Positions 16,926-25,303 of a stretch of 63,428 nucleotides of DNA are shown piece by piece. Location of the stretch: positions 1 to 63,428 of the forward strand of contig NZ_JAQGJV010000026.1 in the NCBI RefSeq assembly GCF_028290435.1. Direction: 5' to 3'. This DNA is from Devosia sp. (GTDB lineage Bacteria; Pseudomonadota; Alphaproteobacteria; Rhizobiales; Devosiaceae). The position numbers and the translations under genes are program-made. Below the pieces are notes generated by a model. That model did not search any database, was not told the DNA's origin, and saw only the letters and a list, made by a program, of their open reading frames with translations. Each line of letters starts with the position of its first letter. Within the stretch, counting starts at the first letter, position 1.

Positions 16926-18346
16926 TGGATAGTCTGAAATTCGGCACCAGCGGATTGCGTGGTCTCGCGGTTGACCTGCAAGGGCAGTCGGCGCGGCGCT
17001 ATACGGCGGCGTTCCTGCGGCATCTGGATGGGCTCGGGGCGATCGTGAGCGATAGTGTGTATCTGGCGCGCGATTTCCGGGCGTCGAGCGCGGCAGTTAC
17101 CGCAGACTGCGCGGCGGCGATCGAGGCGCATGGACTGAGGGCGGTGGATTGCGGGGCATTGCCGACGCCGGCGCTGGCCTTGCATGCCATGGCGGCGCAC
17201 AGCCCCTCGATCATGATTACCGGCAGCCACATTCCGGCGGATCGGAACGGGCTCAAGTTTTACACGCCCAGCGGCGAGATCGGTAAGGCCGACGAGGCGG
17301 GGATTTTGGCGGCGTTGCGGGACGAGGCGATTGCCGATGGGGCGTTGCCGGTCGGTCATGAGCATGTGGCGGCGATCGAGCGCTATGTTGCGCGGTTTGC
17401 CAATTTGGTGCCGGCTGGCGCGTTGCGGGGCTGGCGGATCGGGTTGTTCGAGCACTCCACGGTGGCGCGGGATATCCTTGGCGCCATTTTGCATCGGGCT
17501 GGCGCGGAAATCGTGCCGCTGGGGCGGGTCGATGGCTTTGTGGCGGTGGATACCGAGGCATTCGGCGATGCGGTGTTCGGGCCGCTCAAGGGGTGGATTG
17601 CGTCTGAGCGGCTGGACGCCATTGTTTCTGCGGACGGGGATGGCGACCGGCCGCTGCTGATGGACGGGCAGGGCGCGTTTGTGCGCGGGGATGTGCTGGG
17701 ACTGTTGGCGGCGCGCTATCTCGGCGCCGATGCGGTGGTGACGCCGGTGACCTCCAATAGCGCGATCGAGAAGACCGGGTTTTTCCCAAGTGTGATCCGC
17801 ACCAAGGTGGGGTCGCCCTATGTGATCGCTGGTATCGCGGAGGCAATTGCGGGGGGCAGCTCTGTCGTCGTGGGGTTCGAGGCTAATGGCGGAACGTTGC
17901 TCGGCACTTCGGCGTCGGTCGGAGGCGGCGAGATTTCGGCATTGCCGACGCGGGATGCGGTACTGCCATTGCTCAGCGCGCTGGGATTGGCGGCGCGGCA
18001 GGGTTTGGGCCTAGCGGAGCTGGTGGCGGGACTGCCGCTGCAGTATGCGGCGAGCGACCGGCTTGAACATGTGCCGGGGGAAAAAAGCGCGGCTTTGCTA
18101 GGGCGGTTGGCGGCGGATGTGGAATATGCGGCGGCTTTTTTTGCGCCGGACCATGAAATCGAACGGTTGTCGCAAATTGACGGGCTGCAGTTTTGGACGC
18201 GGGCGGGGGAGATGGTGCACTTCCGCGCGTCGGGGAATGCGCCTGAACTGCGCTGCTATGTCGAGAGCGGGTCGGAAGCGAGCGCGCGGGCCTTGTTGCA
18301 GTGGGGTTTGGCGGCAGCCGTTGGCGCGCTGAAGGCGTTGCCGTGA
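16925..18346 (+). CDS. Phosphomannomutase/phosphoglucomutase family
   Basis: The 473-residue protein is an alpha-D-phosphohexomutase. LKFGTSGLRGL at the N-terminus is the phosphate clamp, TGSHIPADRNG holds the phosphoserine (Ser101), ADGDGDRPLL is the metal loop, and EANGG is the sugar-binding loop. Family members interconvert sugar 1- and 6-phosphates. Mannose-1-phosphate supply for the GDP-fucose branch at 30704-32715 is plausible. The start is the ATG in TGATG at 16925. The next gene begins within its stop (GTGA). Confidence 0.88.
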   Translation: MDSLKFGTSGLRGLAVDLQGQSARRYTAAFLRHLDGLGAIVSDSVYLARDFRASSAAVTADCAAAIEAHGLRAVDCGALPTPALALHAMAAHSPSIMITGSHIPADRNGLKFYTPSGEIGKADEAGILAALRDEAIADGALPVGHEHVAAIERYVARFANLVPAGALRGWRIGLFEHSTVARDILGAILHRAGAEIVPLGRVDGFVAVDTEAFGDAVFGPLKGWIASERLDAIVSADGDGDRPLLMDGQGAFVRGDVLGLLAARYLGADAVVTPVTSNSAIEKTGFFPSVIRTKVGSPYVIAGIAEAIAGGSSVVVGFEANGGTLLGTSASVGGGEISALPTRDAVLPLLSALGLAARQGLGLAELVAGLPLQYAASDRLEHVPGEKSAALLGRLAADVEYAAAFFAPDHEIERLSQIDGLQFWTRAGEMVHFRASGNAPELRCYVESGSEASARALLQWGLAAAVGALKALP

Positions 18347-19338
18347 AAGTATTCGTGACGGGCACAGCCGGGTTCATCGGGTTTCATCTGGCGCGGCGGT
18401 TGCTGGCCGATGGGCACAGCGTCACCGGCTATGATGGGATGACGCCGTTCTATGACGAGGGGCTGAAGGCCGGGCGGATGGCGCTGCTGTCGGGGCAGGC
18501 GGGCTTTGAGGGCGTGCAGGGCATGCTTGAGGACGCGGCGGGGCTGACCGAGGCGTTGCGGGCCAGTCAGGCCGAGGTCGTGGTTCATTTGGCGGCGCAG
18601 GCGGGGGTTCGCTACAGCATCGAGGCGCCGCAGACCTATATTAGCTCCAATCTGGTGGGCACGGCCAACCTGCTGGAGGCGGCGCGGGCGCATCGGCCGC
18701 GGCATCTGGTGTTTGCCTCGACCAGCTCGATCTATGGCGGCAATCTGGAGATGCCGTTCGCGGAAACCGATCGCGCCGACAATCCGGTTTCGCTCTATGC
18801 CGCCACCAAAAAGGGTGGCGAGGCGATGGTGCATGCCTATGCGCATCTGTGGGGCATCCCCGCGACCAGCATGCGGTTTTTTACCGTTTATGGGCCTTGG
18901 GGGCGTCCGGACATGGCGGCGCTCAAGTTCGTACGGGCGATCGAGGCGGGCGAAGCCATCGATGTCTATGGCGAAGGCCAGATGCGGCGCGATTTCACCT
19001 ATATCGACGATCTGGTCGAGGCCATCGTGCGGGTTATCGGCCGGCCGCCGGTGATGGGCGAAGTGCTGGAGGGCGATACTTTGTCGCCGGTGGCGCCGAG
19101 CCGCATCGTCAATCTGGGTGGCGGGCAGCCGCGCGAGCTGATGGATTTCGTCGCGGCCATTGAGGCGGCGCTGGGCAAGAAGGCCAAGCTCAATTTCCTG
19201 CCGATGCAGCAGGGCGATGTGGTGGAAACCTATTCGGATGTGTCGCTGCTGCGGCAGTTGATCGGGACGCTGCCGCAGACCTCGGTCGAGGATGGTGCCG
19301 CCAAACTCGTGGCTTGGTATCGGCAGTTCTACCGCTAG
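18343..19338 (+). CDS. NAD-dependent nucleotide-sugar epimerase (UDP-glucuronate 4-epimerase-like)
   Basis: From a GTG overlapping the mutase stop, the 331-residue SDR protein has GTAGFIG at 7-13 for NAD and the catalytic YxxxK at Tyr152/Lys156 (SLYAATKKG). FTVYGPWGRPDMA and DFTYIDDLVEAI are typical of UDP-glucuronate/galacturonate 4-epimerases. The product would be UDP-galacturonate, a polysaccharide precursor. It is paired with the phosphohexomutase, about 8 kb from the main polysaccharide locus. Exact substrate is inferred. Confidence 0.82.
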   Translation: MKVFVTGTAGFIGFHLARRLLADGHSVTGYDGMTPFYDEGLKAGRMALLSGQAGFEGVQGMLEDAAGLTEALRASQAEVVVHLAAQAGVRYSIEAPQTYISSNLVGTANLLEAARAHRPRHLVFASTSSIYGGNLEMPFAETDRADNPVSLYAATKKGGEAMVHAYAHLWGIPATSMRFFTVYGPWGRPDMAALKFVRAIEAGEAIDVYGEGQMRRDFTYIDDLVEAIVRVIGRPPVMGEVLEGDTLSPVAPSRIVNLGGGQPRELMDFVAAIEAALGKKAKLNFLPMQQGDVVETYSDVSLLRQLIGTLPQTSVEDGAAKLVAWYRQFYR

Positions 19339-19341
19339 GGA

Positions 19342-19367
19342 ACTGGCCCCGCCGGAGCGAGGCCAGT
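19342..19367. terminator. Hairpin between convergent genes
   Basis: ACTGGCC (19342-19348) pairs with GGCCAGT (19361-19367) around a GC-rich 12-base loop. It lies 4 bases after the epimerase stop and 8 bases before the end of the opposing gene. No T-run follows. Stem and loop resemble the terminator at 8057-8094, hinting at a repeated element. Confidence 0.45.
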
Positions 19368-19374
19368 CAGTGGC

Positions 19375-21177
19375 TTACTTCGAGGTTGCAGTGATGTTGG
19401 TCTTGGTCAACAGCACGGTGGGGTCCTGTTCGGCGGCCATGAAATCGGCGAGGCCGAGGCCAGCGGGGTCCTTGGCGGTCATTTCGATGGTCAGGTCCTT
19501 GGCATCGCCGGTGATGAAGGCGCTGACGGCCTTGCCGACCTTCTGGGCCTCGGCGGCGCCGGCGAGCATGCCCAAAATGGTGCCTTCGGCCAGGCCCGCA
19601 TAGATCGGACGCATGCTGGCGGCATCGGAGCCCTGTTCGGTGGAAACACGCTTCAGGATGATGTCGGAGAGGCCGGCATCGACCACATTGACCTTCAGAT
19701 TGTTGATGACGACGCCCATGGCGGCGGCGAGCGACGTGTCCGGATCGATATCGAACAGGGCCTCGGTGGCGTTGCCAATGGTGCCGGCGAGCTTGACGGT
19801 CGCGAGGTCGGCGCCGCTGACCGAGACATCCTCGATATTGATGGCGTTTGCCGCCTCATCCCAGGCGGCCTTGACGGCAAAGCCGAGATCGACCGAGGTG
19901 ATGCCCAGGTCGATCATTTGCTGAAACTGCTCGTCACCGGAATCCTTGGGCACATCGATTGCAATGTTGTCGCCGGTGGTCGAGATATTGGTCGGGATGC
20001 CGTTGCGATAGTCGCCCAGTGACAGGTCGAACGCGCCGATATCTGCCTTGATGCGCTCGTCGGTGGCGTCGGGGTTGGGAACGTCCATCTTGAAGCCGTC
20101 GAACGAGAACCCGGCAAAGGCAGGGATCAGCGAACGCGCATTGGCATCGAGCCAGGCCTGGTCGATGGCTTCGGGGGCGGCCTCGACAGCGGCTATAGGG
20201 CCGCTGAGGTCCATCGCCTTGAAGGCGATATTGGCGATGCTCATTTCACCATCGCCTTCCACGGCGACGCGGAAATTCTGCAGGGCGATTGCCGGGTAGG
20301 TGCCGGGGGACATGCCGTCCATGGTCATGCCGCCCATAGCGAAGTCCAGCGGGGTTCCGTCCTCGTTGGTGCCCTTGCAATCGAAGCCACCAAAGGTGAC
20401 GGGGGAGGATTCGAAGGCGGTGAAGATATCGGCGTACATGTGGAGCGCCTTGCCGATGGTCTCGGGCGAAGGGGTCTCGCCTTCGGCTTCCATCGACTGG
20501 GACATTGACATGATATCGGCAAAGGAGAATTTCAGCGGACGGCCCTTGAATTCGGCGGTTTCGACGGCGCCGACATGGCAGGCGACGTCCTTGATATCCA
20601 TGGTGCCGCCTTCCGCCTTGAAATCGCTATAGAGGGTGGTGAGTTCGGTCTGGCCGGCGGTATCGACCAGGCCATAGATGCGGAGCATGCCGCCGATATC
20701 GAAATTGGTCGCCGAGACCGCGCCGAAGTTGCCCGAGACATTTTCATCGGAGCTCAGTTCGACACCACCCAGGGACACGCTGGCGGCGACGCCTTCCTCG
20801 ACATTGTCGAGAACAACGTCCTTGAAGCTGAACTGCCCGGACTTGGCTTCGCCGTCCACGGTGGAGGTGAAACTGACGGTAATATCGGGAATGGTGATGC
20901 TTGTGGCGGTGAGGCCGGCCAGCGCGTCGGCGTTGTCGATCACGTCGCCACTGAAAATGGCGCGTAGCGTAGCGTCATCGACATTAGAGTCGACGGCGTC
21001 GAGGTCGGCAATTTCAACCGAGAATTCGGGAGGCGTCGTGACCGCCGGCGTGCTTTGCTCGGCGGGCGCCTTGATCTTTTCCTTGGCGATCGCGGTTCCG
21101 GCAGGCAGGGCCACAGTCAGCAGGCAGGCAGCGGCAAAAGCTGCCAGTTTGGGGCGGGACAGGATATCAAAGGTCAC
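19375..21177 (-). CDS. Large exported protein of unknown function
   Basis: The 600-residue protein has a signal peptide (hydrophobic about 10-28, ending GTAIAKE), so it is periplasmic or outer-membrane associated. The mature part is strongly acidic and rich in Gly, Ala, Asp and Ser, with alternating hydrophobic strands (SITIPDITVSFTS, ITSVDLGFAVKAAW, ATVKLAGTIGNATEALF). It has one cysteine pair region (VACHVG, FDCKGT). The pattern recalls long beta-strand proteins of the AsmA or DUF945 kind, but I do not recognise the family. It is a single-gene unit. Confidence 0.75.
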   Translation of the reverse strand: MTFDILSRPKLAAFAAACLLTVALPAGTAIAKEKIKAPAEQSTPAVTTPPEFSVEIADLDAVDSNVDDATLRAIFSGDVIDNADALAGLTATSITIPDITVSFTSTVDGEAKSGQFSFKDVVLDNVEEGVAASVSLGGVELSSDENVSGNFGAVSATNFDIGGMLRIYGLVDTAGQTELTTLYSDFKAEGGTMDIKDVACHVGAVETAEFKGRPLKFSFADIMSMSQSMEAEGETPSPETIGKALHMYADIFTAFESSPVTFGGFDCKGTNEDGTPLDFAMGGMTMDGMSPGTYPAIALQNFRVAVEGDGEMSIANIAFKAMDLSGPIAAVEAAPEAIDQAWLDANARSLIPAFAGFSFDGFKMDVPNPDATDERIKADIGAFDLSLGDYRNGIPTNISTTGDNIAIDVPKDSGDEQFQQMIDLGITSVDLGFAVKAAWDEAANAINIEDVSVSGADLATVKLAGTIGNATEALFDIDPDTSLAAAMGVVINNLKVNVVDAGLSDIILKRVSTEQGSDAASMRPIYAGLAEGTILGMLAGAAEAQKVGKAVSAFITGDAKDLTIEMTAKDPAGLGLADFMAAEQDPTVLLTKTNITATSK

Positions 21178-21368
21178 GGCTAACTCTCCGGGCTTGTTCG
21201 GTGCGCAATTTGTGCCATCGCGCTGTTGCCAGCAATAGGCAAAGAGCGTCGTCGCGCATAGGGTTGGTCAAATGTTAAGGCGCGGCTGGACGCGCGCAAA
21301 TGCTTGTCAGTCGGGCGGCGGTAAGCAATATAGCCGGCACCAGACGAGACGGCCGGGGCTTGATAATT

Positions 21369-21937
21369 TTGGCGACCAAAGTTCCGCGCACCATAGTGAC
21401 CGGCGCATTTATGGCGTTGCTTGGCGTCATTTCTGCTTCGGCCCAGTCAAACCAGCCGTCGAGCGGCAAGCTCGGCACGCCTGAAGTGGCTATTGCGGGC
21501 GCGGTCGTCGAGCCCGATCCGGGGAGCCTGTTCAACTTTGCCGGGGCGGTTGGCCAGACGTTGAAACTCAATGTCGTGGGCAGCGATACCGGAGCGATCT
21601 GGGGCGATGGCACCTATACCAGTGACTCTGCGCTGGCCGTCGCCGCTGTGCATGCCGGAGCCTTGAAGGTGGGGCAGGCGGGCGTCGTCACGCGCAGACC
21701 GTCTGGGGCGACCGCATTTATACCGACGATTCCTCGATAGCCGCGGCAGCCGTGCATGCGGGCGCAGTGCAACCGGGGCAAACCGGCCCCGTCGTCATCG
21801 AGATCATGCCGAGACAGGCCAGCTATAGCGGCTCGCAGGCCAATGGCGTGGCCTCGCGCGACTACGGCCCATGGGACGGCAGTTTCAAATTCGTGCTGAA
21901 CGTCGACGCCAAGGTTCAGAGCAAGCTGAGCAACTAG
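21369..21937 (+). pseudogene. LCCL-domain exported protein, broken by an internal deletion and frameshift
   Basis: The first frame (TTG at 21369 or ATG at 21300) gives a signal peptide, a short domain, and the first half of an LCCL repeat (IWGDGTYTSDSALAVAAVHAG...GQAGVV). It then stops at 21740. A second frame, shifted by one base, carries a full repeat: VWGDRIYTDDSSIAAAAVHAG...MPRQASYSGSQANGV...YGPWDGSFKF, ending 21937. Together they read as a two-LCCL protein that lost the end of repeat 1 around 21690-21700, with loss of frame. A sequencing error alone would not restore the missing half-repeat. Confidence 0.7.
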
Positions 21938-21949
21938 GGCGCGGCAGCC

Positions 21950-22918
21950 CTAGTGGGCGGTCGTCAGCACTTCGATTTCCTGACTGGAGCCGGCCTGGAC
22001 TTCGAAGTCGCGGTTGACGACCGTTTCGCCCTGCTTGGCCAGGACCGTGTATTCGCCTTCGGCCAGTACGGTTGCTGGGAAGGCGCCTAGATCGGTGAAC
22101 ACCGTGGTGCCATCGGCGGCCTTGACGGTCCATTCGACGTCGGCAATCGCCTCACCACCCACCTCGGAGGCCAGTTTGAACGAAATCTGACTGGCCTTTT
22201 GGTAGAGCGTTGCGTCGGTGAGCTGGCCTGGCTCGACGCGCAGATCGGCCCGCACCACGGCATTCACGTCGCCAAAGTGCGACACAATGTGGTAGGTGCC
22301 GGCATTGAGGGTGACGATCTCGTTGGGCCGCAGGCCTTCGGCAACGGTGGTGCGGTTGGCTTCATCGCCGGCAGTGAGAATGTCAAATTTCAGGAGGTTG
22401 GCGGGGATCGGGATATCGCCGGTGATCGCAGAATTGAGACGCAGGGCGCCGGCGCCGATGACGAAGCTCTTTTCATTGGTGCCTTCGGTGACCGTCAGCG
22501 TGTCGCTGGCCTGGGCGCGGCCATAGGCGACATGAACGACATATTCGCCGGGCGGCAATTCTACCGAGGCGATTGCTTCGTCGGATTTGGCCACCAAGGC
22601 CAGTTCGCCATTGGCATCGGGCGTGGTGCCGAAAATGCGCCAGACCAGGCCCTCGGGAATGGTGGTGCCATCCTCCGTGATGCGGGCCTTGAGCGAGACA
22701 GGTTGCGGCACCGTGGTCAGGGCGCTGATGGCCTCGGTGGCGGGCGTCTGCGCAGCGGGGGGCGTCACTGGCGGCGTCTCGTCGCGATTGGGGCGCGGGC
22801 GCGGCATGGGCGGCATTTCGGCGGCAGCGTCCTGCGCGAATGCCGACGGGGCGAGAGCCGCAGGCGCTAATGGCGCCAGCAAGAGCAACAAGAGGGCAAA
22901 GACTAGTCCCGAACGCAT
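21950..22918 (-). CDS. Exported protein of unknown function with repeated Ig-like strands
   Basis: The 322-residue protein has a signal peptide (about 1-28, ending PSAFAQD), then a Pro-rich linker (MPPMPRPRPNRDETPP). About 240 residues of beta-strand-rich sequence follow, with three related units around LPPGEYVVHVAYG, LNAGTYHIVSHFGD and LAEGEYTVLAKQGE. Each unit looks like a small carboxypeptidase-regulatory or PEGA-like Ig fold. It is likely periplasmic. The family is seen in Hyphomicrobiales, but I know no function. No cysteine, catalytic motif or lipobox is visible. Confidence 0.75.
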   Translation of the reverse strand: MRSGLVFALLLLLLAPLAPAALAPSAFAQDAAAEMPPMPRPRPNRDETPPVTPPAAQTPATEAISALTTVPQPVSLKARITEDGTTIPEGLVWRIFGTTPDANGELALVAKSDEAIASVELPPGEYVVHVAYGRAQASDTLTVTEGTNEKSFVIGAGALRLNSAITGDIPIPANLLKFDILTAGDEANRTTVAEGLRPNEIVTLNAGTYHIVSHFGDVNAVVRADLRVEPGQLTDATLYQKASQISFKLASEVGGEAIADVEWTVKAADGTTVFTDLGAFPATVLAEGEYTVLAKQGETVVNRDFEVQAGSSQEIEVLTTAH

Positions 22919-23137
22919 ATGTTTTCCCGGCCCCGGTAGGTACGCCCAAAAATTGGCGTCGTGTGTGGAGAGTCGCGACGCAATAGGCGGCGATTGGGGA
23001 AAAGCTGTGTCATAGACGCTGCCACTTTGGAACAGCCCTGTGCGCCAGCGCAGACGATTTTATGTGAATAGCCACTGGGGACTATCGTGATCGCGGCAGT
23101 CTGATTATTGGATGACTTCGATGAGAAGGAGATGATG

Positions 23138-23722
23138 ATGCCGGCCAATGCAGCGATGCGCGAGTATCTGATGAGCCGCAGGTCGGTGGGGCAGGCCTTT
23201 CTCAAGGAGCCGGGGCCGAATGCGGAGGAACTGGAGCAGATCCTCACCATCGGCACGCGCGTGCCCGATCACGGCAAGCTCAATCCGTGGCGGCTGGTGC
23301 TGTATAGCGGCGATGACCGAGCGCTGATCGGTGAAAAGCTGTCGGCGATGGCTAAGGCAAAGAACCCCAACCTGGAGGGGGCGGAGCTCGACCGCGAACT
23401 GGGGCGGTTTCTGCCGCCGCCGTTGACGATTGGCGTGCTGTCAGCACCCAAGGCCCATCCGACGGTGCCGGAATGGGAGCAGTTCCTGTCCGCCGGCAAT
23501 GTGGCGTTCAACCTGGTGAATGCGGCATTCGCACTGGGTTATGCGGCCAACTGGGTGAGCCGGTGGTATTCCATGGACGCAGAAGCGGCCCGCATGCTGG
23601 GCGCGCGGGAGGGCGAGCGGTTCGTGGCCTTCGTGCAGATCGGCACGCCGAGCGCGGTGATCGAGGACCGGCCACGACCGAAGCTGGACACTATCGTATC
23701 GCGTTGGCAATTGCCGGAGTAG
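23138..23722 (+). CDS. Nitroreductase family protein
   Basis: This 194-residue FMN-dependent NAD(P)H oxidoreductase has the FMN phosphate motif MSRRSVGQAF, LTIGTRVPDHGKLNPWRLVL, and ALGYAANWVSRWY. This resembles the YdjA/TdsD short nitroreductase group. Substrates could be nitroaromatics or quinones. Three consecutive ATGs (23132, 23135, 23138) follow AAGGAG; the third has the best spacing. Soluble, apparently a single-gene unit. Confidence 0.85.
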   Translation: MPANAAMREYLMSRRSVGQAFLKEPGPNAEELEQILTIGTRVPDHGKLNPWRLVLYSGDDRALIGEKLSAMAKAKNPNLEGAELDRELGRFLPPPLTIGVLSAPKAHPTVPEWEQFLSAGNVAFNLVNAAFALGYAANWVSRWYSMDAEAARMLGAREGERFVAFVQIGTPSAVIEDRPRPKLDTIVSRWQLPE

Positions 23723-23774
23723 GATGCAACATCAAAGCGGGCGCCTGCGTTATGCCGGCGCAAGGGAGGCATTC

Positions 23775-24023
23775 ATGGTTGCAGATCATTTCATCGTCGC
23801 GCGCTGCGATAGTCACTGGAAAGTGAGCTTTCACGGTTCCGACCAGAGCCCGTTCGAAACCAAGGAAGATGCGATTGTGGCGGCGGTCGCGGAAGCGAAG
23901 CTGCAATCGGCAAAGGGGCGTGAGGTCGAGGTGCTGGTGCAGGATATTGACTCCACGTTCCATAGCGCGTGGCGGTCGGGCGCTGATGACGACAGCGACG
24001 AGGAGCTGGCGACGCGGGCCTAA
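23775..24023 (+). CDS. DUF2188-like small protein
   Basis: From the ATG at 23775, preceded by GGGAGG at 6 bases, the protein has 82 residues. HFIVARCDSHWKVSFHG, then FETKEDAIVAAVAEAKLQ and VEVLVQDIDSTFHS, fits the DUF2188 beta-beta-alpha-beta pattern. An acidic tail follows. Function is unknown. The frame is open to 23724, but the internal start has a far better ribosome site. Confidence 0.7.
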   Translation: MVADHFIVARCDSHWKVSFHGSDQSPFETKEDAIVAAVAEAKLQSAKGREVEVLVQDIDSTFHSAWRSGADDDSDEELATRA

Positions 24024-24037
24024 GTGTGAAACCGAAG

Positions 24038-24052
24038 TTAACGCGCGGTTAA
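24038..24052. promoter_or_regulatory. CtrA-type binding box upstream of the transglycosylase gene
   Basis: TTAA-CGCGCGG-TTAA, followed by C, matches the full CtrA consensus including the usual trailing C. It lies 48 bases before the start at 24101 and 15 bases after the preceding gene, so it most likely serves the transglycosylase gene. Confidence 0.65.
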
Positions 24053-24100
24053 CTGCTGTTAGTGTTTCATTAACCGACACGATTCTTTCGAGACGGATTA

Positions 24101-24910
24101 ATGGGCGTTCAGCCAATCGCGATACCGCAAAGTCTTGCCTATGTCCTGACTTCGGCGGGCGATCGCAATGGCGTGGACTTTAACTACCTGCTGCAAACCG
24201 CGATCCGCGAGAGCAGCCTTAATCCGCAGGCGAAGGCGCAGACCTCGTCCGCCACCGGGCTGTTCCAATTCCTCGATACGACCTGGCTGCAGACCATGAA
24301 GGAGCAGGGGCCGCGGCTGGGCTACGGGCAATATGCCGACCAGATCGAAAAGAGCGGCAACGGCTATACGGTGCGCGACCCCGATGCACGGGCGCAAATC
24401 CTCAAGTTGCGCGAGGACCCGCAGATTGCCTCCGATCTCGCGGCCGCGTTCACCAAATCCAATGGCGATTATCTGAGCGCCAAATTTGGCCGGCAGCCGA
24501 GCGCCGGCGAGCTTTATATCGCCCATTTCCTGGGCGCGCAGGGGGCCGAGCGGATGTTCAACGCGGGGCTACAAAACCCCGACCAGATCGCCGCCGACTT
24601 GTTTCCGCGCCAGGCGCAGGCCAACAGGACCATTTTTTACGACGAAGGCCAACCACGCACGATCCGGCAGGTGTATCGCGCGCTGGTCGCCAAGCATGAG
24701 GGCGGTGGGCAATCGTCGGGCTTTGCGGCGCAGCAATTGGCGAGCCAGCCCGTTGCCAGTGCCGCGCCCGTAGTGGCGTCGCGCTTTTCGCCGGCCAATA
24801 TGTCGTTCACCGGTCTGTTCAAGAACGAAGAGCAGATCGGGCCGGAATCGCCGTTGAACCCGGTCGGGGCGGGCGGTAGCGCGTTTTTCACTCAGCTTTA
24901 TGCAAAATAG
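24101..24910 (+). CDS. SLT-domain lytic transglycosylase-like protein
   Basis: The 269-residue protein has an SLT lysozyme-like core. NYLLQTAIRESSLNPQAKA holds the catalytic Glu, SSATGLFQFLDTTWLQTM is the GLFQ motif, and LYIAHFLGAQGAERM is the third motif. Such enzymes cleave peptidoglycan to 1,6-anhydro products. No cleavable signal peptide is seen at the N-terminus (MGVQPIAIPQSLAYVL), so it may use flagellar-type or other export. The perfect CtrA box upstream suggests cell-cycle or flagellar timing. The C-terminal 70 residues are low-complexity. Confidence 0.85.
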   Translation: MGVQPIAIPQSLAYVLTSAGDRNGVDFNYLLQTAIRESSLNPQAKAQTSSATGLFQFLDTTWLQTMKEQGPRLGYGQYADQIEKSGNGYTVRDPDARAQILKLREDPQIASDLAAAFTKSNGDYLSAKFGRQPSAGELYIAHFLGAQGAERMFNAGLQNPDQIAADLFPRQAQANRTIFYDEGQPRTIRQVYRALVAKHEGGGQSSGFAAQQLASQPVASAAPVVASRFSPANMSFTGLFKNEEQIGPESPLNPVGAGGSAFFTQLYAK

Positions 24911-25067
24911 GAACGCACACCTCAATTGGGCGTTTACTCCTGATCAAGGAAAATTGAATAGGGCGCGAATAGTTTGAGTCGAGACGAAACGAAGTGAGTG
25001 AATTGACGGCCTGTTAAAGGTGTTCACGCAGTAATCACCGTGTCCGTCCAGCTCTGAGGAGAGTGCC

Positions 25068-25217
25068 ATGCGCCGTGCTTTTGCTGTAGCTGATCGCTTG
25101 ATCTCACTGCCCAGGGGATGGACTGTCCTGGCGCTTGCCCTGGCGTCGTGGGGCCTGCTGGTTCTGACGATCCAGATCGTGTCCGGCCTGTTCCACTATG
25201 TGGCTGCCGCGTTCTAA
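25068..25217 (+). CDS. Small single-helix membrane protein, 49 residues
   Basis: A strong site (GAGGAGAG, 5-6 bases before the ATG) precedes a 50-codon frame starting MRRAFAVADRLISLPRG. It has one long hydrophobic helix (about 19-43) and a short tail. Basic N-terminus plus one helix suggests an inner-membrane peptide. I know no family. It stands alone between the transglycosylase and DUF2336 genes. The flanking 24911-25067 and 25218-25303 show no other gene. Confidence 0.55.
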   Translation: MRRAFAVADRLISLPRGWTVLALALASWGLLVLTIQIVSGLFHYVAAAF

Positions 25218-25303
25218 CGCGGCTCTGACGGTCATCGAAATCATGGTGAACCGTTCCTTAAACCTTCGCGGCTAACTTCAGCTCCGGGTATCCGGAGAGT
25301 GTA

